Shown: positions 15,924-25,208, numbered from the stretch's first letter. The stretch: 64,000 nucleotides of DNA from Bacillota bacterium (GCA_023415795.1 JAEZJG010000021.1:41923-105922); one strand, 5' to 3'. The notes: generated by a model from the sequence alone, not told the origin. Translations and numbers: made by a program.

Positions 15924-16754
15924 ATGGAGGCTCACTTTAGAAGCGCCCGCGTGCTGGTCGCGGGGCTGGGGCTTATCGGCGGTTCCGTTGCAAAAGCACT
16001 CCGGCTGGCGGGCATCGAACGAATTGACGGTCTGGATACCGACGCCGCCACGTTGGCTGCTGCTCAGGCACAGGGTGTCATCAGCGGCGGTTTCCAGAAT
16101 AGCTTTAGCTACGATCTCGTGATATGCAGCCTAGCGCCCAGCATGGTGCCCGCACTGTATGAGCAGGTGCGCGGCAGTCTCAAGGCGGGCGGCGTGTTTT
16201 CGGAGCTGTCCGGGCTGAAGACGGACATCGCACGCGTGCTGGTTTCGGCGCTGGCGCATGGTCACGAGCTGCTGTGCCTGCACCCGATGGCAGGCAGCGA
16301 GAAGTCCGGCTATGCTTACTCGGACGCGGAACTGTTTTACGGCGCAACGCTGATACTCACGCCGACGGTGCGCACCGGGCAAGCCGCGTTTGCATGGGCA
16401 GAAATTCTGCGAGACGCGCTGGGCTGCGACGATATGCCCACGCTTGATGCGGATGCGCATGATCGTATCGTGGCGGATATGAGCCATCTGCCCCACATCG
16501 CCGCTCTCGCGGTGCGCGCGGTGGGCAAAGATACGGAAGCATTTGCGGGCGGCAGCTATCGTTCGGTCACGCGGGTTGCAGACATCAATGCGCCGCTCTG
16601 GGCAGGACTATTGACGGACAACGCAGAATATTTGCTGGAGAGCATCGGCAAGCTCCGCGCCCGGCTGGACGCGCTGGAGGCGGCGGTGCAGGCCCGCGAT
16701 GCGGCAGCGCTGGAGCAGCTGCTGCGCGATATTTCCCTCAGGGAGGACACATGA
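15924..16754 (+). CDS. tyrA: Prephenate dehydrogenase
   Basis: TyrA oxidatively decarboxylates prephenate to 4-hydroxyphenylpyruvate, the tyrosine precursor. The NAD-binding fold is VLVAGLGLIGGSVAKAL; substrate motifs follow (LSGLKTDIARVL, LCLHPMAGSEKSGY, and MSHLPHIAALAV). It has 276 residues and no C-terminal ACT domain, so feedback may act elsewhere. It begins two bases after the aroF stop and overlaps the aroB start by four bases. A weak ribosome site suggests translational coupling to aroF. Confidence 0.93.
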   Translation: MEAHFRSARVLVAGLGLIGGSVAKALRLAGIERIDGLDTDAATLAAAQAQGVISGGFQNSFSYDLVICSLAPSMVPALYEQVRGSLKAGGVFSELSGLKTDIARVLVSALAHGHELLCLHPMAGSEKSGYAYSDAELFYGATLILTPTVRTGQAAFAWAEILRDALGCDDMPTLDADAHDRIVADMSHLPHIAALAVRAVGKDTEAFAGGSYRSVTRVADINAPLWAGLLTDNAEYLLESIGKLRARLDALEAAVQARDAAALEQLLRDISLREDT

Positions 16755-17821
16755 AAGAGATCATCGTCAACACACCCTCTTCTCCATACACAATCACCGT
16801 GGGCAGCGGTGTGCTGGAAAGCGTACCGCGAAGGCTGGGGCGTATGTTTCCCAAAAGCCGCTTTGTCATCGTCACCGACGATAAAGTGAACGCTCTGTAC
16901 GGTGCGGCGCTGACTGCCGCGTTTACAAAGCAAAAACTAGATTGCAAGGTTTTTTCAGTGCCGCCGGGTGAAGCGTCCAAAAGCGTTTCCACCTTCGGTC
17001 AGCTGCTCAGCCAGCTGGCGCAGCATAAGTACAACCGCGCCGATGTGATTGTGGCGCTGGGCGGCGGCATCGTCGGAGACCTTGCCGGTTTCGTGGCCGC
17101 CAGCTATCTGCGCGGCGTGAAATACGTGCAGATACCCACAACGCTGCTGGCGCAGATCGACAGCTCAGTGGGCGGCAAAACGGGAGTGAACCTGCCGGAG
17201 GGCAAGAACCTCGCGGGCGCGTTCTACCAACCTGCGGCGGTGTTCATCGATCCTGACTTTCTGAGCACACTGCCTGACGCGGACTTTGCCGACGGCATGG
17301 CAGAGCTGATCAAATATGCATTGATACGCGACACCAACATGTTCCTGCTGCTGGAAAATGGCCCTGTGATCACGGCGCAGTCCCGACAGCTGGAGGAGCT
17401 GGTTGTGCAGTGCGTGTCCATCAAGCGCGATGTGGTAGTGGCAGACGAAAGGGATACAGGCGAGCGTATGCTGCTCAACTTCGGCCACACCATCGGTCAC
17501 GCCATTGAGCGCATCTGTGCGCAAGGCAGTCTTCCGATGACGCACGGCAAAGCCGTCGCAATGGGCATGGCCGCCATCACAGCCGTGGGTGTTCGCAAGG
17601 GGCTGACCAAGCTAGGCACCACCTCCCGCGTGGAAGCCGTGCTGCAAAAGGCGGGTCTGCCGCACAGCATCGAAGGGTTTAGCCGCGACGACATACTGGA
17701 CGCGATTTTGGTAGACAAGAAAAACATGGCGGGTTCGCTGCACCTGGTGATGATCAGTGAGCCGGGGCAGTCGTTTCTGCACAGCATACCGCGCGGCAGC
17801 ATGCCCGACTACATTATATAA
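16751..17821 (+). CDS. aroB: 3-dehydroquinate synthase
   Basis: AroB cyclises DAHP to 3-dehydroquinate using NAD and a divalent metal. Diagnostic stretches are VIVALGGGIVGDLAGFVAAS, QIPTTLLAQIDSSVGGKTGV, LPEGKNLAGAFYQP and the metal-binding NFGHTIGHAIE, with a further His in PMTHGKAVAMGM. At 356 residues the length is typical. The ATG overlaps the tyrA stop (ATGA), and GGGAGG lies upstream. The second step of the pathway is thus encoded third in the operon. Confidence 0.96.
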   Translation: MKEIIVNTPSSPYTITVGSGVLESVPRRLGRMFPKSRFVIVTDDKVNALYGAALTAAFTKQKLDCKVFSVPPGEASKSVSTFGQLLSQLAQHKYNRADVIVALGGGIVGDLAGFVAASYLRGVKYVQIPTTLLAQIDSSVGGKTGVNLPEGKNLAGAFYQPAAVFIDPDFLSTLPDADFADGMAELIKYALIRDTNMFLLLENGPVITAQSRQLEELVVQCVSIKRDVVVADERDTGERMLLNFGHTIGHAIERICAQGSLPMTHGKAVAMGMAAITAVGVRKGLTKLGTTSRVEAVLQKAGLPHSIEGFSRDDILDAILVDKKNMAGSLHLVMISEPGQSFLHSIPRGSMPDYII

Positions 17822-17832
17822 GGAAGTATCTC

Positions 17833-19086
17833 ATGGATCTGACTATACAACCCGGACATCTGCATGGCACCGTCGCGGTGCCACCCTCCAAGAGCGCGGC
17901 TCACCGGGCGATCATTTCGGCGGCGCTGGCAAACGGAAGCAGCGCTATCTCAAACGTGGATTTGTCCAGCGACATCCGCGCCACCATCGGCGCGTGCCGT
18001 GCGTTGGGCATCGATATGCGCATGGACGGCGACACGCTGACCGTGGACGGCGGACAACTGCGCTTAACGAGTGAGGCCATCGACTGTGCTGAGTCTGGCT
18101 CCACGCTGCGGTTCTTCATCCCCGTCGCGTGTACTCTGGGCGGAGACAAAACGTTTATCGGTCACGGAAGGCTGCCGATGCGACCTGTTGATTCGTATCT
18201 TCAGATATTTGATACGCAAGGCACCCCCTACGCCCGCCCTCCGGGCTACAACCTCCCGCTCACCGTTTCCGGCGCGTTGCGCTCCGGCGATTTTCGTGTG
18301 GACGGGCGCGTCAGCTCTCAGTTCGTCACCGGCTTGCTGTTTGCGCTGCCATTGTTGGCGGGCGATTCGCGCATCGCCGTGATCGGGGGCTTCGAGTCGC
18401 GCGGGTATGTGGATCTCACCGTGGACATACTGCGCCGCTTCGGTGTTGACATTGCCGTCGACGGAGATAATTTTGCCATCAAGGGCAGTCAGCGGTATAT
18501 GCCGCAGAACCTCCGCGTGGAGGGCGATTATTCACAGGCGGCATTCTTCCTTGTGGGCGGCGCAATATCGGACGGCATCCGCGTGGACGATCTCGACGCA
18601 CACTCGCTCCAGCCCGATCGCGCCATTGTGGACATACTAAGGCAGATGGGCGCAGACATCACAGCAAAGGACGGCGCTCTTGTCTCGCACCCCGCCAAGC
18701 TGCGCAGTGCGCTGATCGACGTTTCGCAGTGCCCCGACCTCGTGCCGCCGCTGGCCATCGCCGCCGCTTATGCGGAGGGTAAGACGCATATCACAGGCGC
18801 GGCGCGGCTGCGCATCAAGGAGTCAGACCGCCTTCATGCGCTGGCGCAAAATCTTGCCGCGCTGGGCATCCGCGCGGAAGAACTGCCGGACGGTCTCATC
18901 ATACACGGCGGACAGCCAACGGGCGGCGAGATCGACAGCTTTGGCGACCACCGCATTGCGATGGCGTTCTCCATCGCGGCTGCGGGCGCATCCGGCGCTG
19001 TCGCTATACGCGGTGCGGAATGCGTGGATAAATCATACCCCAAGTTCTACGAAGATTACAAAGCATTGGGAGGAAATATACAATGA
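17833..19086 (+). CDS. aroA: 5-enolpyruvylshikimate-3-phosphate synthase
   Basis: EPSP synthase transfers the enolpyruvyl group from PEP to shikimate 3-phosphate. Motifs are PPSKSAAHRAIISAALA, ESGSTLRFFIPVA, GRLPMRPVD, VDGRVSSQFVTGLLFALP, EGDYSQAAFFLVGG and RIKESDRLHALAQNLAALG, then FGDHRIAMAFSIAA. In GRLPMRPVD, the family's glyphosate-relevant region is ESGSTLRF here rather than the class I LGNAGTA, suggesting a class II-like enzyme. It has 417 residues, starts with ATG 17833 behind AAGGAAG, and overlaps aroC by four bases. Confidence 0.95.
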   Translation: MDLTIQPGHLHGTVAVPPSKSAAHRAIISAALANGSSAISNVDLSSDIRATIGACRALGIDMRMDGDTLTVDGGQLRLTSEAIDCAESGSTLRFFIPVACTLGGDKTFIGHGRLPMRPVDSYLQIFDTQGTPYARPPGYNLPLTVSGALRSGDFRVDGRVSSQFVTGLLFALPLLAGDSRIAVIGGFESRGYVDLTVDILRRFGVDIAVDGDNFAIKGSQRYMPQNLRVEGDYSQAAFFLVGGAISDGIRVDDLDAHSLQPDRAIVDILRQMGADITAKDGALVSHPAKLRSALIDVSQCPDLVPPLAIAAAYAEGKTHITGAARLRIKESDRLHALAQNLAALGIRAEELPDGLIIHGGQPTGGEIDSFGDHRIAMAFSIAAAGASGAVAIRGAECVDKSYPKFYEDYKALGGNIQ

Positions 19087-20162
19087 GCAGCGTCTGGGGC
19101 AGACACTTCATCATCGACATATTCGGCGAATCACACGGACCCAAGATCGGCGCGGTACTGCATGGCGTACCGTCCGGCACCGTACTGGATTTCCCCAAGC
19201 TCCGCGCTTTTCTGGATCGGCGCAAGCCGGGCGGTGAGGCGTGGTCCACCAAGCGGCAGGAGGCGGACGACTTTGAGATCGTCAGCGGCTATTACTACGG
19301 GCACGCCACAGGCACGCCGCTCTGCGTGCTGTTCCACAACACCAACATGCATTCAGGCGACTACGACAACCGACCTAACCGCCCCGGTCATGCGGACTAC
19401 ACCGGGCACGTGCGTTACGGCGGCTTCAACGACCCGCGCGGCGGCGGCCACTTCTCCGGGCGTCTCACCGCACCGCTGGTATTCGCGGGCGCGGTTGCCG
19501 CACAGGTGCTGGAACAAAAGGGCATATATGCCGCTACCCACGTGCGCCGCATCGCAGACGTGGAGGATGCGGCGTTCGACAAGACCACTATCCCCCGCGC
19601 GCTGGCGGAGTCGCTTGCCGCCATGCGTCTGCCGCTGCTGGACGACACCAAAGCGCCACAGATGGAGCAACGCATTAAAGAAGCTGCATCCGAGGGTGAT
19701 TCTGTGGGCGGCATCGTGGAGTGCGCAGTATGCGGTCTGCCCGCCGGTCTCGGCAGCCCCATGTTCGGTGCGGCAGAGAGCGTCATCTCCTCGCTGCTGA
19801 TGGCGGTTCCCGCTATCAAGGGTGTCTCTTTCGGCGAGGGCTTCGGCTTTGCGGACATGCGCGGCAGCGCAGCCAACGACCCCTATGCGATCAGCAACGG
19901 CAACATCACCGCTGTCACCAACCACAACGGCGGCGTGCTGGGCGGCATCACCAACGGCAGTCCGCTCGTGTTTGAAGCGGTCGTCAAGCCCACAGCGTCC
20001 ATCTTCCAGCCGCAGCAGACAGTGAACCTGCAAACGATGGCGGAAGAAACGCTGTCTCTCAAGGGGCGGCACGACGCCTGTATCGTTCCGCGGGCGGCAG
20101 TGGCCATCGAAGCGGCGGCTTATGTCGCCGTGCTGGATCTGATGATGGAAAGGGGTTGGTGA
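19083..20162 (+). CDS. aroC: Chorismate synthase
   Basis: AroC makes chorismate from EPSP with reduced FMN as cofactor. The N-terminus SSVWGRHFIIDIFGESHG holds the catalytic His; RPGHADYTGHVRYGG, GGGHFSGRLTAPLVFAG, NHNGGVLGGITNG and GRHDACIVPRAAVAIEA are family blocks. The length of 359 residues is normal. It overlaps the aroA stop by four bases and ends where the pheA ribosome site lies. No flavin reductase is fused to it. Confidence 0.95.
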   Translation: MSSVWGRHFIIDIFGESHGPKIGAVLHGVPSGTVLDFPKLRAFLDRRKPGGEAWSTKRQEADDFEIVSGYYYGHATGTPLCVLFHNTNMHSGDYDNRPNRPGHADYTGHVRYGGFNDPRGGGHFSGRLTAPLVFAGAVAAQVLEQKGIYAATHVRRIADVEDAAFDKTTIPRALAESLAAMRLPLLDDTKAPQMEQRIKEAASEGDSVGGIVECAVCGLPAGLGSPMFGAAESVISSLLMAVPAIKGVSFGEGFGFADMRGSAANDPYAISNGNITAVTNHNGGVLGGITNGSPLVFEAVVKPTASIFQPQQTVNLQTMAEETLSLKGRHDACIVPRAAVAIEAAAYVAVLDLMMERGW

Positions 20163-20164
20163 CA

Positions 20165-21283
20165 GTGGGGTACGAAGAGGAAATCAGCGTCCTTCGGGAT
20201 CGCATCAACGAAATAGACGCGCAGCTTGTGCCGCTGTTCGAGGCGCGTATGCGGGCGGCTGACGATGTCGCCGAGGTCAAGCAGCGCTATAACAGACCGG
20301 TATACGACGCCTCACGTGAGGATGTGGTTATCCAGCGTGCGCTGGAGAAGCTGGGCGACGGCGCTTATGCCGACCTGCTGCGCCGCTTTTACCAGTCGCT
20401 GATGGGCATCAGTCGGCAGCGCCAGCGCACACAGATCAGCTATCCCGCGTCAGCACACCTCGCAGACGGCGCGGTGGGCTATCTTGGACTGCCCGGCTCA
20501 TTCTCCTACATCGCCGCGCAGCAAGCTTTTCCGAACGCGGAGCTGAAAAGCCTGCCGTCGTTCCAAGCCATATTCGAGTCGTTGAAAACCGGCAGCATCA
20601 CACTGGCCATGCTGCCGGTGGAAAACACAGAGACAGGCAGTATCACCTCCGTGATCGATCTGCTGGCACGCTACGGATACTTCATCGTGGCGGAGCGGCT
20701 GATTAAGGTAACTCAGAGCCTGCTCGCACCCGTCGGCGCAACGCTGGACAGCATCACCAGGCTGTATTCACACCCGGAGCCCATCGCTCAGTGCAGCGTG
20801 TTCCTCGATAACCACCCGCAGATGGCGGCGTTCCCGTCCCTCAGCACCGCACAGGCGGCGCACGACGTGGCGCAGATGAACGACGTCACGGTGGGCTGCA
20901 TCGCGTCGCCCGAGGCGGCGGCGATATATGGACTTGTCGAGCTGGCATCCGGCATACAGAACAGCGACGGCAACAGCACGCGCTTTGCCGTGGTATCGGC
21001 ACAGCCGCATGTAAACGCCTCGTGCGATAAAACGAGCATCGTGTTCATGGTGGATCACAGCCCCGGCTCGCTGCACGAGGTCATCCAGCTGTTCTCGGAG
21101 GGCGGCGTCAACATCATGAAGCTGGAATCGCGCCCGCTCAAGGACAGACCGTTTGAGTATCTGTTCCATCTGGATTTCGAGGGCAGCGTGGGCGATCCGC
21201 ACGTTGCGGCCGTGCTGGACAGCGTGCGCGAAAAATCAGCCGAGCTGACATGGCTGGGCTCGTATCCGCGCATGGCGCAATAA
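20165..21283 (+). CDS. pheA: Bifunctional chorismate mutase / prephenate dehydratase (P-protein)
   Basis: The protein turns chorismate into prephenate and then phenylpyruvate. Residues ~1-85 are an AroQ-type chorismate mutase (EISVLRDRINEIDAQLVPL, AEVKQRY). Residues ~95-275 are prephenate dehydratase (GYLGLPGSFSYIAAQQAF, LPVENTETGSITSVIDLL, and NSTRFAVVS with the catalytic Thr). A C-terminal ACT domain (GSLHEVIQLFSEGGVNIMKL, ESRPLKDRPFEYLFHLDFEG) is the Phe feedback site. The start is GTG 20165, nine bases after AGGGG; TTG 20156 and GTG 20159 are possible but lie too close to that site. The gene follows aroC without a gap. Confidence 0.93.
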   Translation: MGYEEEISVLRDRINEIDAQLVPLFEARMRAADDVAEVKQRYNRPVYDASREDVVIQRALEKLGDGAYADLLRRFYQSLMGISRQRQRTQISYPASAHLADGAVGYLGLPGSFSYIAAQQAFPNAELKSLPSFQAIFESLKTGSITLAMLPVENTETGSITSVIDLLARYGYFIVAERLIKVTQSLLAPVGATLDSITRLYSHPEPIAQCSVFLDNHPQMAAFPSLSTAQAAHDVAQMNDVTVGCIASPEAAAIYGLVELASGIQNSDGNSTRFAVVSAQPHVNASCDKTSIVFMVDHSPGSLHEVIQLFSEGGVNIMKLESRPLKDRPFEYLFHLDFEGSVGDPHVAAVLDSVREKSAELTWLGSYPRMAQ

Positions 21284-21291
21284 GGAGAAGA

Positions 21292-22581
21292 ATGATCAAG
21301 GCTGGTCTCATCGGCGAAAAGCTGAGCCACAGCATATCGCCGCAAATACATCATAAATATGGACGCCTGACAAATACAGAAATCGTCTACCGGCTGCACG
21401 AAACGCCGCCGGACGGTCTGCCCGCGCTGCTGGATGCGCTGGAAGCCCAAGGCTATGCAGGCGTGAACGTGACGATCCCCTATAAGAAGGCTGTGATGCC
21501 GCACCTCTCCGCGCTCTCTCCGCAGGCGCAGGCCATCGGCGCAGTCAACACGATCTGCTTTGAAAAGGGGCGGCGTATCGGACACAACACCGACTATTTT
21601 GGCCTGAAATCGCTGCTGGAGCGCAACGGCATCACGCTGCAGGGCCAACGCGTGGCTGTGCTGGGCAGCGGCGGCGCAGCACGGTGCGCGTACTTTCTAG
21701 CTCAAGATGAAGGCGCGTCGGAGGTACTCACCGTCAGCCGCCACCCCGAAAGCACGGATACCGACCTGAACACAATCTGCTACGACACCCTGGCGCAAAT
21801 GAGTAGTATTAGAGTGCTCATCAACGCCACACCTGTCGGCATGCACCCCCACACTGCCGCCTGTCCCATATCCGATGCCATCATTGATAAGTGCGTCGCG
21901 GTGGTGGACACGATCTATAATCCACCCGAAACGGCGCTGCTGGCAAAGGCACGCGAGCGCGGCATCCCCCATGCCAACGGCTTTTGGATGCTGGTCGCTC
22001 AAGCCTTGGCGGCACAGCAAGTTTGGACAAATCGAGCGTTCACGATGGACGAATGTGCCGCCGTGCACAATTTTGTCCGCCGATCCAACATCGTGCTGAT
22101 CGGCATGCCGGGCAGCGGCAAATCCACCGTCGGGCGACTGCTGGCACAAAGGCTTGGTATGGGCTTCCTCGATACGGACGCAATGATCGAAACAGTACAC
22201 GGCCCTATCCCCGATATTTTTTCGTCCGCGGGCGAAACCGTATTCCGGCAGTACGAACTGACCACAGCACACGAGGCCGCCAACACCATGAACACCGTGA
22301 TATCCACCGGCGGCGGCATGGTGCAGACGGAAGCCGCCATGAGGGCATTGCATGCTTCGGGCATAGCCGTCTACGTGGACAGACCGCTGGAGATATTACT
22401 GCGCGAAACGGAAACAGAAGGCCGCCCGCTGCTGGCATCCGGGCGCGGCGCATTGGTTGCGCTGTACGAGAAGCGCCATCCCCTGTATAATGGATCCGCA
22501 GACATAGTGGCAGAAAACACGGCGGACGCACAAAGCTGCGTCGATACGATAGTAGAAAAGCTGGAGGAATACCGCAAATGA
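21292..22581 (+). CDS. aroE: Shikimate dehydrogenase - shikimate kinase fusion (AroE-AroK)
   Basis: One 429-residue chain carries two consecutive pathway enzymes. Residues ~1-265 are shikimate dehydrogenase: GEKLSHSISPQIHH, VNVTIPYKK (catalytic Lys), IGHNTDYFG (catalytic Asp), VLGSGGAARC and INATPVGM. Residues ~270-429 are shikimate kinase: Walker A LIGMPGSGKSTVGRLLAQRL, FLDTDAMIE, STGGGMV and EGRPLLASG. The kinase product is the substrate of AroA, and the dehydrogenase supplies the kinase, so fusion places adjacent steps together. ATG 21292 follows TAAGGAGAAG, whose TAA is the pheA stop. A longer frame starting at 21250 overlaps pheA and lacks a ribosome site. Confidence 0.94.
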   Translation: MIKAGLIGEKLSHSISPQIHHKYGRLTNTEIVYRLHETPPDGLPALLDALEAQGYAGVNVTIPYKKAVMPHLSALSPQAQAIGAVNTICFEKGRRIGHNTDYFGLKSLLERNGITLQGQRVAVLGSGGAARCAYFLAQDEGASEVLTVSRHPESTDTDLNTICYDTLAQMSSIRVLINATPVGMHPHTAACPISDAIIDKCVAVVDTIYNPPETALLAKARERGIPHANGFWMLVAQALAAQQVWTNRAFTMDECAAVHNFVRRSNIVLIGMPGSGKSTVGRLLAQRLGMGFLDTDAMIETVHGPIPDIFSSAGETVFRQYELTTAHEAANTMNTVISTGGGMVQTEAAMRALHASGIAVYVDRPLEILLRETETEGRPLLASGRGALVALYEKRHPLYNGSADIVAENTADAQSCVDTIVEKLEEYRK

Positions 22582-23009
22582 AGATACTTGTGATCAACGG
22601 GCCCAATATCAACATGCTGGGGCAGCGCGAGCCGGATGTATACGGCAGGCAGGATTATGCGGCGCTGAAGGCGGGGCTGGCCGATTTCGCGCGTTCCCAC
22701 AACGTTGAGATCGACGAATACCAGTCCAACATTGAGGGCGAGCTGGTCACGAAGATACAGCAGGCTCAAGGGCTCTACGACGGCATCGTCATCAACCCTG
22801 GCGCGTACACGCACTACAGCATCGCGATACTGGACGCGCTCAAAGCCGTCACCGTGCCCGCCATTGAGGTGCACCTCTCCAACATCCACGCGCGCGAAGA
22901 CTTCCGCCACAAGTCGGTAACGGCAGCAGGCTGTGTCGGCCAGATTTCCGGCCTTGGGTTTGATTCGTATTTTCTTGCGGTGCTCGGGCTGATAAGCCGG
23001 GTGAAATAG
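22578..23009 (+). CDS. aroQ: 3-dehydroquinate dehydratase, type II
   Basis: The type II dehydroquinase removes water from 3-dehydroquinate. The sequence has the full set of active-site blocks: LVINGPNINMLGQREPDVYG, QSNIEGELVTKIQQA, INPGAYTHYSIAILDAL and EVHLSNIHAREDFRHKS. It has 143 residues, the usual size for the dodecameric enzyme. Its start overlaps the aroE-aroK stop by four bases. It is the last gene of the operon, and with it every step from DAHP to chorismate is encoded here. No obvious terminator follows; the convergent gene ends 12 bases away. Confidence 0.95.
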   Translation: MKILVINGPNINMLGQREPDVYGRQDYAALKAGLADFARSHNVEIDEYQSNIEGELVTKIQQAQGLYDGIVINPGAYTHYSIAILDALKAVTVPAIEVHLSNIHAREDFRHKSVTAAGCVGQISGLGFDSYFLAVLGLISRVK

Positions 23010-23020
23010 CAAGGGAACCG

Positions 23021-23911
23021 TTAATATAAATCTATATAATTGCTTAAAAAGTAACGGCGCGGCTCATACTTCAGTTCCGGTTTGATTCCCTTATTAAATT
23101 GTTCGTGTACTCTTTCTAATAAAGCTACTTGGTCTTTAATCTTCCAGCCGTTTTCTTTGTACATTTCTTTCTTATACCTAATTATTTCATTATAACTTTT
23201 TTCATATTCTTCATTTGTTAAATATTCTTTATATGTAATTAGTATGATTGCTAAAATGTCTTCCTGTACGTCATACACTCGTATTAGTTCTTCAGTATGT
23301 TCTTTAATTTTCTCTAAATTATTTGTATAGTAATATATCATTAGTATATTAACTAAGTCGGCATGGATAGTATTATTAATCTCGTTTAGCAGATAATCAG
23401 CGATCTCATTTGCTTCATTCAATTTACCCAATCTCATTAAGCAAAGAGCATAATTTATATATACATAATCGTCTTCAAATGAATTCTTTGAGTAGTAATG
23501 ATCATAAGCTTTTCTCAAGTGCATTTCAGCAGACTCAAAATCCTCCATTCCCATGAATATACATCCCATTACAAAATAATCATCAATACATAGATCGCTT
23601 TTTGCTATTTGATGTTGAATCTCTTTTGCTTTTCCATACTCCTTTTTCGCATAATGTATATCCCTTAACAACCTTAACGATGATACGTTAGTCTTAAGCC
23701 GTAGTGCTTCCGCGCAGTATTTAGAAGATTTCTTAAAGGTGCTTAATTCATACCAAAATGGATTCAACTCTTCACATTTAAAGTAGTACCAAGCCAAGTT
23801 ATTATAAGTAATGAATGAAGGATTTTTCTTTGCATTCAATATAAAATATTTCTTTGCATTTTTATAGCTGCTATTTAGTTCCGAGATCGCAAGATTATTA
23901 ATTTCTTTCAT
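23021..23911 (-). CDS. TPR-repeat protein of unknown function, AT-rich
   Basis: A protein of about 296 residues made of repeated helical pairs that look like tetratricopeptide repeats (SFITYNNLAWYYFKCEE, NVSSLRLLRDIHYAKKEYGKA, YFVMGCIFMGMEDFESAEMH, YINYALCLMRLGKLNEANEI). Such repeats usually mediate protein contacts. There is no signal peptide or enzyme motif. The gene is far richer in A and T than the genes on either side and uses AT-ending codons, which suggests recent acquisition. The start is ATG 23911 with AAGGA six bases upstream; TTG 23932 and ATG 23917 are alternatives. No mobile-element signature was found beside it. Confidence 0.6.
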   Translation of the reverse strand: MKEINNLAISELNSSYKNAKKYFILNAKKNPSFITYNNLAWYYFKCEELNPFWYELSTFKKSSKYCAEALRLKTNVSSLRLLRDIHYAKKEYGKAKEIQHQIAKSDLCIDDYFVMGCIFMGMEDFESAEMHLRKAYDHYYSKNSFEDDYVYINYALCLMRLGKLNEANEIADYLLNEINNTIHADLVNILMIYYYTNNLEKIKEHTEELIRVYDVQEDILAIILITYKEYLTNEEYEKSYNEIIRYKKEMYKENGWKIKDQVALLERVHEQFNKGIKPELKYEPRRYFLSNYIDLY

Positions 23912-24114
23912 CGACATTCCTTGCTTACTCAACTACTTATTCCTTTCTGGCCACCACGGCATGGCACGTTATGCGGTTATCAAGAAATTGGGTTATTAAT
24001 ATATTGTATCATATTTCTTCCCTTTTAGGAAAGCTATTACTGTGTGATGCACTCCTCGTCTGCCATCCCAAATTGGTACGACAGCGGCAGAGAGCGGTGC
24101 TGATAAACCGAAAC

Positions 24115-24150
24115 AAAAAGGGCTGAGCTTGCGCTGCTGCAAGTCCAGCC
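24115..24150 (-). terminator. Terminator of the PadR/DUF1700/DUF4097 operon
   Basis: Arms 24121-24132 and 24139-24150 pair over 12 positions with a two-base mismatch and a six-base loop. On the minus strand the stem is followed by CTTTTTGTTTC. It lies about 70 bases downstream of the DUF4097 gene. The rest of 23912-24218 shows no gene. Confidence 0.6.
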
Positions 24151-24218
24151 CCTTATCATTATGTTGACTTTATATTCGCGACTACTTCTTTCTCACCTTG
24201 ATACCGTAACAGATACCT

Positions 24219-25208
24219 CTACTTGCTCTTGGTCACGCTGATGCCGCCGGACACTGTGGACAGCTCCACAGCGGAACCGCCGCCGTTCACCGCGCCCTTG
24301 ATATCCTCACCCACCACGCTCTTGGACAGCTTGCCGCTCACCGTTATGTCGAAGTCAGTGTTAAAGCCGCCTGAGGTTGAGTTGACATTGAGCATAAACG
24401 CCGCATTGGGATTCAGTGCCACATTGATGCTGCCGCTGATGTTGTGTATACGAATGGGTTGAATATCCTCCTGTGATTGTACCACAGAGGCGTTGCCCGA
24501 GGTGTTGTTGATATCCACCGAACCCGCCGCGTCTGAGACACGCACCGTGCCGGACACACTGCCCGCATTCACCGAACCGCTTACGCCATCCACCGTCACA
24601 TCGCCTGATGTGGTATTCGCCGCCACACTTTCAAACGCCAGATCAGCCGCATTCACTTGACCTGATACTACATTGATATTGAGAGTGCTGCCCGCGCAAT
24701 CCTTGATATCCACCGAACCGCTCGCGCTGTTGACTGACAGCTTGCCAAAGCGAATGCCATCAATCTGCGCGGAAGCCGATGCGCCCGATATGACTGTATC
24801 CAGCCCCAAATCCGCCGGCAAATACACCGTCAGCACCATATCACCGCTCACATACTGCGGATAGATCGTGTCGATATCCGATCTTACCGTCAACGTACCG
24901 CCCTCGTTCTTAACCGACAGAAACTCTTCCTGCTCCTTGTTGGTAACAATACGCCCCGTGAGCGTGGCATGAGCCTCTCCCGTCTTCACATAGATGCGGC
25001 CGGACACGTTTTCGATGTTGAGGCGGGTCACACCGTCCAGATCAAAGTCCGCTTTCTCATCCACATCAATGGTTATGCCGCTGACTATGTTCTTGAGGTT
25101 CAGCGGGCCGCCGCCTTTATACATCACACCGAATGTCACCGCTGCGCCAATGATGCAAACCACCATAACCGCCGTGACGATCAATACTACTTTTGTCGTT
25201 TTACTCAT
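24219..25208 (-). CDS. DUF4097-family beta-strand repeat protein (putative adhesin-like), membrane-anchored
   Basis: Residues ~5-30 form one membrane helix (VVLIVTAVMVVCIIGAAVTFG), and the rest would lie outside the cell. The outer part consists of short repeated beta turns, such as NIENVSGRIYV, VNSASGSVDIKD, NTTSGDVTVDGVSGSVN, NNTSGNASV and VNSTSGGFNT, a right-handed beta-helix pattern annotated as DUF4097. The function of the family is unknown; it may sense envelope stress or interact with the surface. It overlaps the DUF1700 gene by eight bases, and AGGAGG precedes the ATG. The PadR-DUF1700-DUF4097 trio is recurrent in Bacillota. Confidence 0.8.
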   Translation of the reverse strand: MSKTTKVVLIVTAVMVVCIIGAAVTFGVMYKGGGPLNLKNIVSGITIDVDEKADFDLDGVTRLNIENVSGRIYVKTGEAHATLTGRIVTNKEQEEFLSVKNEGGTLTVRSDIDTIYPQYVSGDMVLTVYLPADLGLDTVISGASASAQIDGIRFGKLSVNSASGSVDIKDCAGSTLNINVVSGQVNAADLAFESVAANTTSGDVTVDGVSGSVNAGSVSGTVRVSDAAGSVDINNTSGNASVVQSQEDIQPIRIHNISGSINVALNPNAAFMLNVNSTSGGFNTDFDITVSGKLSKSVVGEDIKGAVNGGGSAVELSTVSGGISVTKSK

